A stretch of 64,000 bases of DNA from Gambelia wislizenii. Taxonomy: Eukaryota > Chordata > Lepidosauria > Squamata > Crotaphytidae. Both the position numbers and the translations under genes were made by a program. Each line of letters opens with the position of its first letter. Position 1 is the stretch's first letter. Where the stretch lies: assembly GCA_030847615.1 (NCBI GenBank), contig JAUMIR010000005.1, positions 113,179,116-113,243,115 of the forward strand, given 5' to 3'. Shown here one piece after another: positions 34,140-46,885 of the stretch. Under the pieces are notes generated by a model. The model was not told where the DNA came from, made no database searches, and was given only the letters and a program-made list of their open reading frames with translations.

Positions 34140-35050
34140 ATTGCATACTTGCATGTCCAGGCTGGATATGTTCCCCTCACACTTCTCCCCCAAATAAAGA
34201 CAGACACAATATATGTTTGAAAAAATATATTGATAACATAAAAGATATATATTGGCAATAAAAGGCCACAACCTTTATTGATGACCGCTGCAATGTTTGG
34301 CTCAAACACACGGGTTTGGATCCAGACATTGATGAACCCGAATGCTGGTCGATGAGACTGCTGTTGGCCTGCCTGCTGACAGTCACCATTGATGCAGAGG
34401 GAGGAGTCTTGGGCAGGTCACTGAATGCCCACTGATCCCTCCCCTCCCTCTTTTCACCACCAAGTAGACAGCCAAAGAGGGGGTCTCCATGATGTTGAAC
34501 ATGAACTTTACAGAGACCCCCCCGTTACCAATGACCTTGGATCAGAACCCATGCCAACCACTCCAAAGTTGTGACAAAGAGTAAATACATACAATAACTA
34601 CAATAACCTATATAAAATACAAAATAAAGGAAGGGTGGGTGGGTTTCAGCTCCTAAAGAGCCACCGGTGAGTCCAGTGTGGCAGTCTGGAATTAATACCC
34701 AACCACCAGACTGGAGTGAAAACTGCTGCAAAAGGCAGCAGAGCCCTGCCTCCAGGCCAAGCAGGTTGCAAGGCCCACAAAGGCATCTGATTGGCCAGGA
34801 GCCATTTTAAGCCAACCAAGGGCAAGGCTAGCTTGGACTGATTAGTTATTGTTTCGAATCCCTTCTTGGCTGGCAAAGTAGAAGAACATGAGTAGAGCAA
34901 CATGGCGATGGCCATGCCACCTCTTCCCCACCACATGGGAGTGGGTGAAAGAGGGGACTGTCCAGGACCTGCAAACCAGCTGCTGGGAAGGGGGTTAGTC
35001 CGGCTGCTCCCTTATGCACCAAACAAGCCACTCTCTGGCACATTGGTAAT
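34140..35050 (+). repeat. Promoter-like repeat, family R1 copy 3
   Basis: The first half matches 2398-2850 ('aaataaagacagacac', 'atattggcaataaaaggcc', hairpin 34479-34521). The second half has a CTGCTGC/GCAGCAG hairpin (near 34723-34741), inverted ATTGGC...GCCAAC, and CAACATGGCGATGGCCATGC near 34899. The frame from 34902 begins MAMAMPPLPHHMGVGERG, comparable to the starts in copies 1 and 2. It has lost most CpGs. Confidence 0.55.
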
Positions 35051-35611
35051 GACTTTGGAAACCCAAAGCTATGGGGGTTATTTAAAAGGAAGCACTACAA
35101 GGTTAATATACAAAGAGGATGCAAAAGTCTGGATTTATTTTTAGAAAATGACACAATACTTTCTGAGTGTTTTATCTCTTAATGAATAGTGTTTTTATTT
35201 TCCTTGTGCAACTCTTTCCAGAGAAATTAGGTTCCTCTTTTTCATCTCACTTACTTTCTCTGCATGGAATGAGACACTATTCAGAATATAAAAGCAACAA
35301 TTTCATTGTCTAAAAAGCTGTCTTGAGAGGAATGTTTTCACTTTCCTCCCACAGGCAGGTTGAGATTGACTCAGAGCCAGTCTGCACATTATGTAGATTG
35401 ACGTGGTAGATTTGTGTGGCAGAAATCTGGACTGTATTACTTCAGACTGTAGGAAAGATCATATTTTTTGATAATTCACCACATGAAATGATCCTTTCAT
35501 GTAATAAATTGGCATATTATGGAAAGAGTGTTAAAAACTTTTTCTCTGATATATTACATAGAAAAAAAATAAGCATTTCTAAGGAAGCTGTGTAGAAGTA
35601 TAGTAATGAGT
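35051..35611. other. Anonymous sequence
   Basis: No feature was recognised. Confidence 0.4.
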
Positions 35612-35616
35612 GAAAC

Positions 35617-36288
35617 TGTCATGCCTTGTGAGCCTGATGAGGCAATAGAGTCAGAGGAGGAGGAGGAAGACATGGCAGTGAACAGCCCTAGAGATCCTGT
35701 GCCAGCAGGGAACCCTGGCAACCTAGAGGCTCAAGCAGAGGAAGAGCCTGGTCCAAGTGGATTGGCATCAGTTCCAGCAGAGAGTCCTGCCCATTCAGAT
35801 AAGGACGAAGAAGAAAAGAGGGACTTACCTCCATAATCATGTACCCAGCAGTGAACTCAAACGGAAGCTCAAAGAAGTCTCTAAGACTTTATGAGAAAAA
35901 CCTGCTCATTAAGAAACACCTGACAAAGCCTTAATTGCTTTATATATGCTGGGAGAGGAAATGGAGGCTTTCTCAAAGATCAACTGATCTTCCTGGTGAA
36001 AGCTTCCTGCTGACTTTGGTGCCTGGATTCCAGGTATCTTGATTTCTGTTACCCTGACTCATGCTTAGACCTTGGACTGTCTCTAACTACTCTACTGCCT
36101 GCTCCTGTTGACCCTCAGACAGTTTTGGACCCACTCTGACTGACTGCTGTAAGCCTTTTTCCTTTTGGACTGTGTTACTGGATCAAATATTTGACTGTGT
36201 TTGCATTTCTGTGAGTTAATTAACAGTTGGCTCCATTCCCAAACTAGTGATGTTTATACTTTGCTGGTACCTAGTTGCTTTCTGGACA
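35617..36288 (+). mobile_element. Solo LTR (672 bp) with perfect 5-bp target duplication
   Basis: Starts TGTCATGCC and ends CTGGACA (TG...CA termini). GAAAC lies immediately before (35612-35616) and immediately after (36289-36293). A TATATA box sits at 35941-35946. No internal retroelement coding sequence follows, so this is a solo LTR left by recombination. The 5-bp duplication is compatible with a Ty3/gypsy element or some endogenous retrovirus classes, and the class cannot be decided from the LTR alone. A 76-codon acidic, Pro/Glu-rich frame (35606-35836) crosses its start and is not treated as a gene. Confidence 0.85.
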
Positions 36289-36311
36289 GAAACGGTGTTG
36301 CATACTCTCTC

Positions 36312-36312
36312 T

Positions 36313-36346
<34 letters not shown>

Positions 36347-36420
36347 ATGTACATGTGTTCCTTCAAGTTTCCCATTGACTTATGGCAACCCTGTGAATTT
36401 CACAGGGCTTCCTTAGGTAG
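36312..36420 (-). repeat. 5S-SINE-type tail, antisense, with (GT)n
   Basis: (TC)n(GT)n followed by 'ccttcaagtttcccattgac' and 'ttatggcaaccctgtgaat' is the reverse complement of the tail seen at 5800-5890. The head is missing. Confidence 0.6.
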
Positions 36421-36465
36421 GGGATGCTCAGAGATAGTTTTGTCAACAACTTCCTCTAAAATATA

Positions 36466-37023
36466 CAGTTGTCCCTCCACATTTGTGGGGGTTAGGTTCT
36501 TGAGACCCCTGCAAATGTGGAAAACCCACGAATAACAGATGCTGCTCCCATAGCGCCCCCCCAGAGGGAGGGAGGCAGCGGAAGGGTGTCTGGCCAGCCT
36601 GGCTGGCCTCTCCATGGCCTTTCTGAGGGGACTCCAGGCCTTAGAAGCCCCGGAGCCCACTAAGGAAGGCCGGGGACAGCAGCGGGCGGGCGGGTGAGCG
36701 GGCTGGTGGGGAGGAGGCTGCACTGCCTCTCTCTGGCCTTTCTCACCCCCCCTGCCCTTCCCAAAGTGGCTGTGGGGGCTTCTGAAGCCCCCGCCGCCAG
36801 TCTCCTTCACCCCCCCCCACCCTTCCCAAAGTGGCGTAGGGGGTCCCTCGCTGCCTTGGGAAGGGACTGGGGTGGAATGAGGGAGGCTTTCCACCCTCAC
36901 TTTCCCAAGGCAGCGAAGGGATTCCTGAGAACCCCTTCGCTGCCTTGGGAAGGGACGGAGTGGAAGGGGGGGGCAGGCGGCTTTCCATGAATAATCAAAA
37001 CCCTGAATGTGGAGGGGCAACTG
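36466..37023. repeat. Pogo-like MITE with TA duplication and GC-rich interior
   Basis: CAGTTGTCCCTCCACATTTG at the left and its imperfect reverse complement at the right (ending GGAGGGGCAACTG) are flanked by TA on both sides (36464-36465 and 37024-37025). The interior (about 36545-36980) is GC-rich and repeats a 'ccttcgctgccttgggaagg' motif several times. It produces a false 206-codon minus-strand ORF. Confidence 0.8.
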
Positions 37024-37484
37024 TATATAGATCTTTAGAATGACTTAATATAGTGTGGGGAGATTGTATCTTTGGCTGGGGACTCAGGCCAGAGGTTAAA
37101 TGTTTAAAGATCAGTCTGCTAGACTGATGAACAGCTGATTATACTTCTATAGTTTATGGCAGAGGTGAGCAAAGTGTGGCCCATATGCTACACACAGTCC
37201 TTCAAGGGCCTGTTAGTACTCCAGGACCCCCTCTGACTTCCAACCATCCCAAATGTACTTCCTGTTTTTAACACCTGTGTTTTCTTTCACCTTTGACAGG
37301 CCCTTGGGGAAAACTTTAAATGGCAAATTGCATGCCCAAAGACATCTGGGAGCAAATTTGGCCATTTTGTCAGCAAAACCTCTTCTTAGGGCAGAGGCAG
37401 GATATGATCTGCCAAGATCTGGGTGAGGGGAAAAATATCCCAAGATTCCCAGTTGTAGAATTTCTTCTACACTTTTGTCTACAC

Positions 37485-38065
37485 CATGATTTTATCCCCT
37501 TGAATCGCCTCCCCACATTTCTCCCAGCACGGGACCCAAGGTGGTTCACAAAAAGGCTAAAAGGTAGCTAAGCTTATACCTAATAATATAAAGGTTAAAG
37601 GGCAATTAAACAAGTTATCAAATTTAAACACCATTAAACTTTTAAGGAGGATAAAATCATTTAAAACATAACAATGTTAAAAATAAAGTGCATACACCCC
37701 ATAAAAAGTCTCTCTGCAAGCAGTTACTGAATAAAAGACTGTTTGAATAAAAAAAAAGTCTTTGCCTGCCAGTGAAATGAGGGGAAAGAGGGGACAAGCC
37801 TAGCCTCCCATGGAAGGGAATTCCACAGGTTTCCACTGAGAAGACTCTCTCCTGTGTCCTCACCACAGGTCTGTGATAGTGCTGGGATTGAAAGAAACTC
37901 CTCCCTTGAGGAACTTGAGATTCTGGCAGGTTCTTACAGGGAGATATGATCTCCCTATATGAACATTTGTATTACTATATTTTAGCTATACTCTCTTTTA
38001 AATTGGTTATAAGCCACATGGGTCCTCTGCTGGGAAAAATTGTGGGATAGTAATTTAATAAATAA
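37485..38065 (-). repeat. LINE 3' tail fragment, antisense
   Basis: 'tttctcccagcacgggaccc' followed by 'aaggtggttcacaa', then 'cctcccttgaggaacttgag' and 'ggcaggttcttacagggaga', match the antisense of a common squamate LINE 3' UTR. A second tail-like segment with 'ataagccacatgggtcc' and (AAAT)n lies near 38005-38065. Confidence 0.5.
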
Positions 38066-39104
38066 ATACACATGCTTAGAAAAAATCCTAATTTTAATAT
38101 GTCCTTCTTTGATTCAACTAGGGATATTACCATATTTCATAACTGGTTGGTTCATTTGTTTATTGAATTTAAATCCCATGTTACTCATCAAAATTGGCTC
38201 GAGTATGCACATAGTAATACAATACTGTTGGACCAAAAACACAATCAAATATTAAAATGGAATTAAATTAAAGACATGGGCTGGCATTCTGCATTGCAAT
38301 TACAAATTCATAAGCTTGAGTTATGGATTCATATTATTTAAACCTTTATTTCAAGGAAGGGGGGTTGTTGTTGTTGTTGTTACCCAAAGGGCTGAATTGG
38401 TTCTTGATGAGCACATTGAAGACCACATGCCCAGAGTAGGTGGAGATACCCAACTGCTGACATGATTATTATTTCACCTCCCAGTTCTTATAACACAAAT
38501 TCGTATTCTCACTGCCCCTCCCCATTGTAATCATGCTAGTGAAAAAAAAATCCATTGGTACATGTAGGGATATCTGCTTATTTGCTGTCACTTACACCAA
38601 AAATATGTGGGTTTTTACTCCTAACCCACACAATGTGAAGACTTCTACAATGTTCCCTGCAAACACTCAGTGTGTGGACTTTCCCTGATCTCCAACTCTG
38701 CCACATGTAAGGACTTCCTGTGGTCCCCTTGTGTGACACCAACTGTGGAGCCAATCTAAATGCCTTCAAGGATCCTATGAGGATTTATTTTACTTTTATC
38801 CCCAACAGGACACTACCCTTCCACCTTCAATGCTGCTACCATAGACACCTTGTGTGAAGCTAAACTTTCAGAATGACAGCAATTCTGGAAGCCAAAAGGT
38901 TATAAAAACAGAAGCCAAACTTTATTTACAGAAGTTGAACATAAAACAGCATATTATTTATATATAACATTTAAAACATCATGCTCTTTCCTCTCAAGCT
39001 AAATGACTCTTACCAATCAGTCTAACAAACCCATTTCTAACATTTTTTTTGCCACACTCTTCTTAAACCCCAGGCTAAACTGCTCTTCACTCAAATTGAA
39101 TTAC
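38066..39104. other. Anonymous sequence with (TTG)n
   Basis: A (GTT)n run lies near 38363-38382. No gene was recognised. Confidence 0.4.
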
Positions 39105-39200
39105 CATTGTGCATTTGGATAAGCCAATAAAGGTATTGCTCTTTGTTGATTTTGTTTTATTTTGCTAAATGACCAACACAGCTACCCTGAATATGTCTCC
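39105..39200 (+). repeat. Interspersed 3'-tail repeat (CCAATAAAGGTATTGC type)
   Basis: 'gccaataaaggtattgctc' and 'gaccaacacagctaccctga' recur at 40370-40440. Retroelement 3' tail, family not assigned. Confidence 0.6.
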
Positions 39201-40299
39201 TGGATTTGAAGATACCACATTATGCCACAACAGGGGAATCCTAAACAAGAGGGAACTAAGCACTGGGACTTAACTCTTTGATGTTTCTTCCACCAAAAAA
39301 AGATAAAACTTTTTCTTTGAGACTATAATTGTCTGAGTTTTACCTATGCATCACCTAAAAGTTTTTCCAGATGTAGAGATACAGGGACTTCTTGAGTAAA
39401 ACCAATGTTCTCTGCCTCTGAAAGGGCCTTTGGCTTCACAGAGGACAGAGACACCAGGTTGTTCAGAGGAGTTACTTTACTGCTAATGGAGTTTACATTT
39501 TACTGTTCTTTGTTTCATCCCCCATGTGGCCAAAAGGGGAGGGGGAGTGACCTCTGCCTGCATTGAGATCCTGCAAAACCAACTGAATTACAAAAAAGAA
39601 AGAAAAAACAAAAAAAGAAAGAAAAGAAATGAAAAAAATAAAGAACATCTGCTACAAAATATAGGCCTGTGACTCCAACACTGTCATTTTTGTTTGCAGA
39701 TAGACCCAGGAAATAATGTGACGAAAACAGCATGTTGGAATAAAATAGGGCCACTTTATTAAACTTAACCTATTTAATTATTTGAAGAGATCTGCAATGG
39801 GGGAGCAACCTACCGTGGGAATTCCTGGGGCAGGAGGTCATCCCCTTGACATTCTCCCCAACTTCCATTGGGCAAAAACACCTGAACTCCAGGGAGAACC
39901 CATAAGTTGGGTTGCTCCCCAGCCAGTTCACATCTGGAAGGCCAACCCAAAAGTCCTTCCTTCAATTTCCATAAATTAAAGGAAGGGGTTTTATCCCTCA
40001 GGAAACCTCAAAGGAGGTCCCTTTCCCCATCCCTCAACTCCCATGGGGCCATTCCAGATCCTCCTTTTACTCCTAAAATGAGGAGGTACCAAGGTGCCCA
40101 CCGATCTAGCAATTGCAGCTGAAAGAGGGAGAGCTGGGGTGGTGCAGCCCTAAATCAGCTCTGGCTCCACCCCTAGCTCTCTGTACATGTGCCCCTGCCA
40201 GTAACTGCCATCTTATCCTGGCCTTCTGCAAAAGCAGCCCCCATGGCACTGCTACACTGGTTGTGGGAGCCAAATTCTTCTCTTATGTAGGTTTGTAAC

Positions 40300-40445
40300 A
40301 TTTTTTTTTTCCTGATGAAGAAGCCAGTGGAGCATGGAAAGCTTACATGAAGTGTTTTGTACATTTTGGTTTGCCAATAAAGGTATTGCTCCTTTGTGGA
40401 TTTTGTTTTATTTTTCTAAATGGCCAACTCGACTACCCCTGAATA
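40300..40445 (+). repeat. Interspersed 3'-tail repeat, longer copy
   Basis: Begins 'cctgatgaagaagccagtgg' and 'catggaaagcttacatgaag', then 'gccaataaaggtattgctcc' and 'ggccaactcgactacccctg'. Longer version of the 39105 repeat. Confidence 0.65.
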
Positions 40446-41668
40446 TATTTTCTGAACTCCCAACAGTCATTCACCAAGGGCCACAAGCAAATCTCAAACA
40501 TTTCACCAATCAGCATTCACTTCAAAACTCCATTCTCTCCCAACATCTACTTACCTCATACCCACACAATAAATATTTAATATACAATATTTAATATACA
40601 AATCCATGGCATCACAGTACCTCTGCAGACTTTTAAAAGTCTCATTATAGTAGGAGCAGGGGAGTGTCACAATGTTGGGGAAGGGAGGGTTGGTTTGGGA
40701 GGAAGGACTGGGAACCCCATATCTCTGGTCACTAATTGGAGGTAGGGATAGCAAAGAAACTTGTAGACTGTGAAAACCTAGTGGTAGTTTTCCACCTCAG
40801 CTTTGCTGAAACCAATCATTCTAAAGTTTGGCTCTGAAACCATACAACAGCCAATTACATTTGAAGAAACAGCAAAATTCATTATTAATGCTCACCTATT
40901 GAACAATGTTTCATATTCACTCACAGTTTGGCATTCATTTATCACCCAGCTGTTAGACTTGCAGCTAAGATTTCCTTCAATTATTACAACTTTATGGGCA
41001 GGGGGATGTTTAAATTTAGACTTTGGATGTCACTGGGAAGGTTATTGTAAAGGCATCTTCACTATCAACACATAATCAGAAGGAACAATACTGGCTATTA
41101 ACTCAGTTTCTCTGTGGGCCTTTTAAAAATAAGTTGTGAAATCTTACACTTTACTAGATGATCTAATTTAAAAGATTATTTTATTTTAGCCTGCTTCACT
41201 ACTTTAAAAAACCTGATTGCACACTCATGAGATAGATGTAGATTTCATGTTTCAACTTAGATTTTGTGTCAGAAGTCATAAGGGAGTCCGTTTAGAGCAA
41301 ATCTCTCCTGCTCTTTTCTCTTGATGACATATTCATTGCCAATTCTCTTGCTCATCATTAGGATTACATTGTAATTAATTTAATTATATGATTAAATATC
41401 ATAATGATTCTAGTGATATCAGCTTGAGGGAGAAAGCGGGGGAAAGCATTCTGGCTTCTCCTGCTTCACCAGGGAGGAAAATCTAATCCGTTCAGAAATT
41501 CATTTTGTGTGGGTAATAATATTCTAGAAATTTCATAGGAATTAGGAGACCTGACCTTTTTTAAGCATGTGAGATAAAAGCATCAATAGAGTTGACATGT
41601 CTCTTTTTCTGTGCCTCACTGGAACCATTCCAATTGATTGGTGGCAGGTTTACCAGAAAGCCTTATCA
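40446..41668. other. Anonymous sequence
   Basis: Non-coding. No repeat family was recognised. Confidence 0.4.
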
Positions 41669-42098
41669 TGGGGGAATCTAGTCTGTCAAGAAAGAGCATG
41701 GTAAGGGCTGTCCATGTCACACTGGCTGTGACACACCATGCTATGGATGGAAGGGTGGTAGCTATACCCTATTTTGTACCCTGGAGGGGTGTGCTAGTTA
41801 TGACAAAGTCTAAATGGCCTTCTCATTGAACAGACAAAAGGGTCCAGAATGGGCTGATTGCCTTAACTCTGGGGTGACAAAACATTGATGGGATTTGCAA
41901 CAACCTCCTAATGTTCAGGTAGGTAGGGTGTATATGAAAGATTTCCATAGGGTATGGGTCAAGGGATGGTCACAGACCTCTGACTATCCTCCAGTCAGCT
42001 TGGCCCTGAATGTCCCCAGTCAATGTGACCCCATAGATAGAGTGTCCAGTATGTGCAGTTATAAACCCTCACAGGAGAGGTAGTAGGGTATGCTAACA
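41669..42098 (+). repeat. LTR-like interspersed repeat, family A copy 2
   Basis: Aligns with 1478-1997 and ends at the same ...TAACA. A block of about 85 bp present in copy 1 (around 1775-1860) is absent here. Confidence 0.65.
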
Positions 42099-42257
42099 AT
42101 ACCTGAACAGTCTGACACCAAAATGATGGTGAACAAGAGTTTGAACAACAATTTAATATTATATCTAGTAAAAGTAACCATGACTGCTAGGAATGCAGAT
42201 AGGTGTATGCAGTTTTTAACCATTATTTTGGAATATTTTGGATATTTATAGCATACC

Positions 42258-42277
42258 TTCTCTCTCTCTCTCTCTCT

Positions 42278-42328
<51 letters not shown>
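42258..42328. repeat. (TC)n microsatellite, about 70 bp
   Basis: Almost pure TC with one AT interruption. Confidence 0.95.
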
Positions 42329-42330
<2 letters not shown>

Positions 42331-42613
42331 TGTCCCTCCCTACTTCCCTCCCTCTAAATAAAATAAAATACAGTGAGTGTATTGAATTATCAGGTAAAAT
42401 ATAAACAGAACCAATTCACTAGCATTTTAATTTTCTCGCCTCCCCCACCCTTGAAGAGTCATAAACTATCTCTGTGTGTAGCCATACAAGATACTGTAAC
42501 ATCTAAGAGTATTGATTTGGCCCAATGGGTGAGGAAACCTTAAGGAAGGGCCTGTACTTACTAGCTCAGAAGAAGAGCTGCGGCTAGACTAAAGTGGCAG
42601 TTGACAGGGCTAA

Positions 42614-43042
42614 GGACTTTATCAGACAACTCAAATGTGGTGTCATAACAACGCCACATAAACATGAAAGGGCACGCAGATCAGATAATGTTGCCCTTTC
42701 ACCTTTAGGTATAGTCAAAACCTTTTAATTGACGGCTTAAGTTGTCAATAGATCACACATGCTGCTTTTGCAGAGTCAATGGTACAAACACTTCCAGGTG
42801 AGATCACGACATCCAGGTAAGTGATGAAATTTTTATGATCCTCCCCAGGTTATGTGGATGTTTGTAAGTGTTTTTAAATGTTTGGTGTTACTTTAGATGT
42901 TTTATTTTTGATTTTATTTTTCATCAGGCGGGATTTCAAAAGAGGAAGTGAATAGAGCTCTGTTCACTTCCTCTTTATTACTGGGGAAGCCTTTGCCAGG
43001 AGGGAAAGTAAGTGCAGGGAGGAAGATCGTTTGATAAAGTCC
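42614..43042 (-). repeat. MITE family T, copy 3 (reverse)
   Basis: Both ends are intact: GGACTTTATCAGAC at 42614 and GTTTGATAAAGTCC ending at 43042. The symmetry extends outward by TAA/TTA. The body is the reverse complement of copies 1, 2 and 4. Confidence 0.85.
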
Positions 43043-43319
43043 TTAGAAGTAGGCATTTTCACTTTGAATAAGATAGTGATGTTTTCATCTGTGTTTTTAG
43101 GAAGGAACAAAAAGGCAGGTTCTTTGCCGTGTAATTTCTAAATTGCATTTCCTTCTATTTTGTATTTATTTTTATTATTATTTAGGGTTTTATGGTTGCA
43201 CCAAAAGTTGCAGTAATATTGAGAATCAAAAGCAGAAGAGTCCTGCAATCAGGTCCTACATTGTTGCCTCATTGGATGCATGGAACATTTGGTACAGTGC
43301 ATATATGTTAAATTTAATA

Positions 43320-43562
43320 TAGATCTTGTGTGTGTATGTGTGTGTATACATACACACAAAGAGATTTAAAGTGAAATTTTATTTGCAATACTCAATTATA
43401 GCCGACTCCATAAAACCCAGAAAGAGGCACAGTAGCATGGTCCATTCAGAAGGATTTCACAGAAAAATGCTTCCCTGTTAAGTCTTCGATCACTCATGTA
43501 TGGTGGTTGTGGTGTTGGTAGTGTGTGTGTGTGAGAGAGAGAGAGAGAAGAGAGAGAGAGAA
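43320..43562. repeat. Dinucleotide repeats
   Basis: (TG)/(AC) runs at 43328-43360 and (GT)n(GA)n at 43519-43560, with unique sequence between. Confidence 0.8.
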
Positions 43563-43639
43563 CTACACTAGATATTTAGTCTCATATACTCTGGGATACA
43601 AATCTCAGCACTAGAATACCTTCCATTGTCCCTTGGATC

Positions 43640-44150
43640 CTGTCTCTGATTATTACTCTGCTTTGTCCCTCCTTCCTGCCTATACACTAAGGATATAATT
43701 ATTCACTAATTTTGTTCTAAAATGAAGCAACAAGTAATTTCATAATTTTCTTCCCACTGTAAGTAAGTACTCAAATATTTATGTTTCTGAAGATTATTTA
43801 CAGTTCAGGATTTATGCTGCATAAAATTTGCATGTGTTTTTTTTCTACAAAAAAACAGCATTTTCTCCAAAGGAAACAGCATTTTCTATGCAGAAAGGGA
43901 AAAATGTACACTGAAATATTCTTTTCTGTGCAGAAGATGCTGTAATTTGGAGCTTGAACTGTGAAAATGTACATTTGCAAAAAAAAAAAAAGACTTTTAC
44001 GTGAAGGAAATGGCATTTTGTGCAAAAAAATATTTGTGTGCAGAAATACTATTTCTGTGAAGGAAATTGTGTTTCATTTCAGTGCAAAAAAAAATAAAAA
44101 TAAAATGTGTATCAATTTGTGCAGAATAAGTCCTGAACTGTAAAGTTTCT
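43640..44150. repeat. Family B repeat, copy 2
   Basis: Aligns with 57890-58305 from 'aaggatataattattcacta' onward and carries several near-palindromic TTTTCTGTGCAGAA units plus an A-run. Short frames on both strands follow the repeat. Confidence 0.6.
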
Positions 44151-46690
44151 ATAAAGATAGCATTAAGCTGTTAGGATTTGTGTCAGTCCAGAATTATGCT
44201 TGTCAGGGTTTTCTGACACTTGAGAAATGTGTTTTCTGACCATCCCTAACATGGAACAAGATGTCTCCCATCCTACCTATTTACCAAAAGAGGAGATTTC
44301 TCTATCCTTCAGACTGAAATCCAAATTTAGCTGCAGAAGCGTAGTTTCTGTATTCTAGAAAAGCACTTGGGTCAGAAATTCACCAGATATAGTAGACTAG
44401 GATTAAACACTAACCTCTTCTTCCAGTGACATCTGCATCTGCTAATAGATTTTTTTTTCTTCTTCCAACTGATTTCAGAGATTTGTCAAAAGTTCAATCT
44501 GCCAGAAGAAATGAAATCTGCTTACAAGTGAGCAAAAAACAAAAACAAAAAACAAACAAACAAACAAAAAGCAGGTGGAGAAGCTGTGGGGTGAGGGTAA
44601 GCCAAGTAACTTCAAAGCTCATTCAGCTCAGGGAGACCATAACAATGCCAGCTCAAAATTAGGGTGGGGTACCTAACCTAACCTAACATCTCTAGGTTAA
44701 AGGAGCTTTGATCTTATTGTTGAGAATATTGCTTGTTCTGCTCTAATTCTATATTTGATTAGCAGAGTAGAGTGGCTCTGTGAAATCTGATAAGATCTGG
44801 CCAATTTATAGGGAGTTAAGGTTTCCATAAATATCATCCAGGATTATATGTCATTTACTTTTATTTCCCTCATAGTTTTCAGTTGTAGCCTATGCCAGCC
44901 TCTGGATTGCCATACTTGTTGTCATATATGGAATATTGGCAAGAATGGTGATGGTGTAGTCTGCAGTATGCAATATACTTTAGATCTTATAAAAAGGTAA
45001 GGCAATTTAAACACATGGTAATCTTTTCAGTGTCAATCACATATTTAGTGATACCTAGTACAGCTCTCATTCTTTATGTTTGTTCAGTGTTGTACCCATT
45101 CCAAGAAATAGAAATGTATGTGTGCAAATATATTCCCATAAAGACTGAGAGACCCTTACCTATTAAATCCTATTGTCAAAGACTTGTTAAAATATTAAGT
45201 GTGAAGTATTTAGATGAGATTTAAATGCAGAATTAAACCAAAAAAGATTTACATAATTGTGAGGCATCCAATGCCAGATCTCAAATGCCAGCTTCACCTC
45301 TCATAATTGAAAGCTCAGTATCCTTACAAAGAAACATATATTAAAAATCCAGACTGCTCTACTGCATGGAAGAGCCTGTGGGCAGTGTCTGGAAATGATA
45401 CCAAATTGCTATTCTAATCCACAATGGAACATTTTAATAAGTGTGATAAATGACTCAAAGAGTTTCAAGTTTCATTGTCGGTGAAATTAGAATAAGGCAG
45501 AGGCTTGGCCAGGGTGATAGATGGTGAGAGCATTTGTGGTAAACAGTTTGCATCATGGGGCAAGACTGGCTTATTGAGCTCTCAGATGCTACATTCCTGA
45601 CCATTTGTCACCTTGTAGCCTGCAGGCATCAATGTACATAAAACAAGAGCTGCACATCCTTTATTCACTTATATAGCTACCACCCTATCCCACCAACCAA
45701 CTCTGACTTCATGAATACTTCTTTAAAAAAATATGTAAGAAAAGAAAAGCTCTTCTAATGGATTCATAGCATTTTAACATTAGAACAGATATTTAACTGC
45801 ATAGATCCAAAATGCCATTAAGCAGTACACATATATGTTACTTACCTTATTATTCTCAGGGCAGTGTGAATGTAAAATACATTCTCCTATCAAAATACTA
45901 AAATAAAGTTGCCTACAACTCTAGATAATTTACTCACATTGTTGTTGTTGTTGTTGTTGTTGATACTCACACTAAGTTGTGGAACCATGGTCACATTATA
46001 CACTGTCCTTGTTGAGATCAATTCATGATAGAAATCAGTAGCCAAATATCTTTTGTGTATACTTTAACAGTACTGCTTTCATTTAAAAAATCCTGAAGTT
46101 AAAAACAAAATGGAGTTTAGAGTTTCTTCTCAAGACAAAATGTCTTGCAAATGTAGAAAATCTCTCATAAATTTCAGAGTATCTGTATCAGCAAAGTTTT
46201 GTCTATCACTTTTCCCCTAAGCTGAAATTCCAAATGAATTTGGGGGTCTTTTTGGGGTGACACATGAGATGTACTTCACAGAAAATGAAGTGTTTCTATA
46301 AGATTAATTAAATTTGTGGAAGGGCAGCATTGTAGAGTTTTACTTAACATGTACACAGCTTTCAGAGTGTGACATACGTTTAACATACTTGCTCACCTGC
46401 TAAACCTATGCTCTGTATACATGTTGAACCAGTCACCAGCTGAGATGGTTTTGGATTAACTGCAGTGGTGGAGATAACATATTGGTTCTCATGTATCTAT
46501 AGAGCACACTGCTTTGAATTAATTAGATGTAGGAGATTTTCAGATGCCTCTTGCCACGCAAGCAGCCTCTGGAGCACTAACGAGGATTCTCCGCAGCAAG
46601 GGGTCCATTTTGGACGATGCCGTTTCTCTCTCGGCATCATCCGTGACTGTTGCGGCTAGCATTGGAGGTGGCCACGCTGTTTTTCACTCT
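44151..46690. other. Anonymous sequence with (TTG)n
   Basis: Mostly AT-rich and non-coding. (GTT)n lies at 45943-45962. A small CpG-rich patch lies at about 46550-46670 with no recognised feature. Confidence 0.4.
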
Positions 46691-46699
46691 CTCAAGCAT

Positions 46700-46885
46700 T
46701 AGGAATCCTGGACTGATGAGAATCTTCACAATTTGGGACTTATTTTAGGCAAACATTGCATGTTTTATTTATTTATTTATTTATTTATTTATTGCACAGA
46801 GAAGAGTATTTTCTGCACAGAAAATAATATTTCTGTGTAGAAACATTGATTTTGTGCAGGAAATGTTATTTGTGCAGGAAATGTT
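46700..46885. repeat. Family B repeat, copy 3, with (ATTT)n
   Basis: Starts 'aatcctggactgatgagaat' like 13188 and contains TTTTCTGCACAGAAAATAAT units around a (TTTA)n run. Confidence 0.55.

Noticed and set aside
35606..35836. 76-codon acidic ORF starting MSETVMPCEPDEAIESEEEE
   Set aside because: It crosses the left border of a solo LTR (35617), so the start is fortuitous. No known domain.
36400..37020. 206-codon minus-strand ORF
   Set aside because: Falls in the GC-rich interior of a pogo-like MITE with TA-flanked ends. No motif was found.
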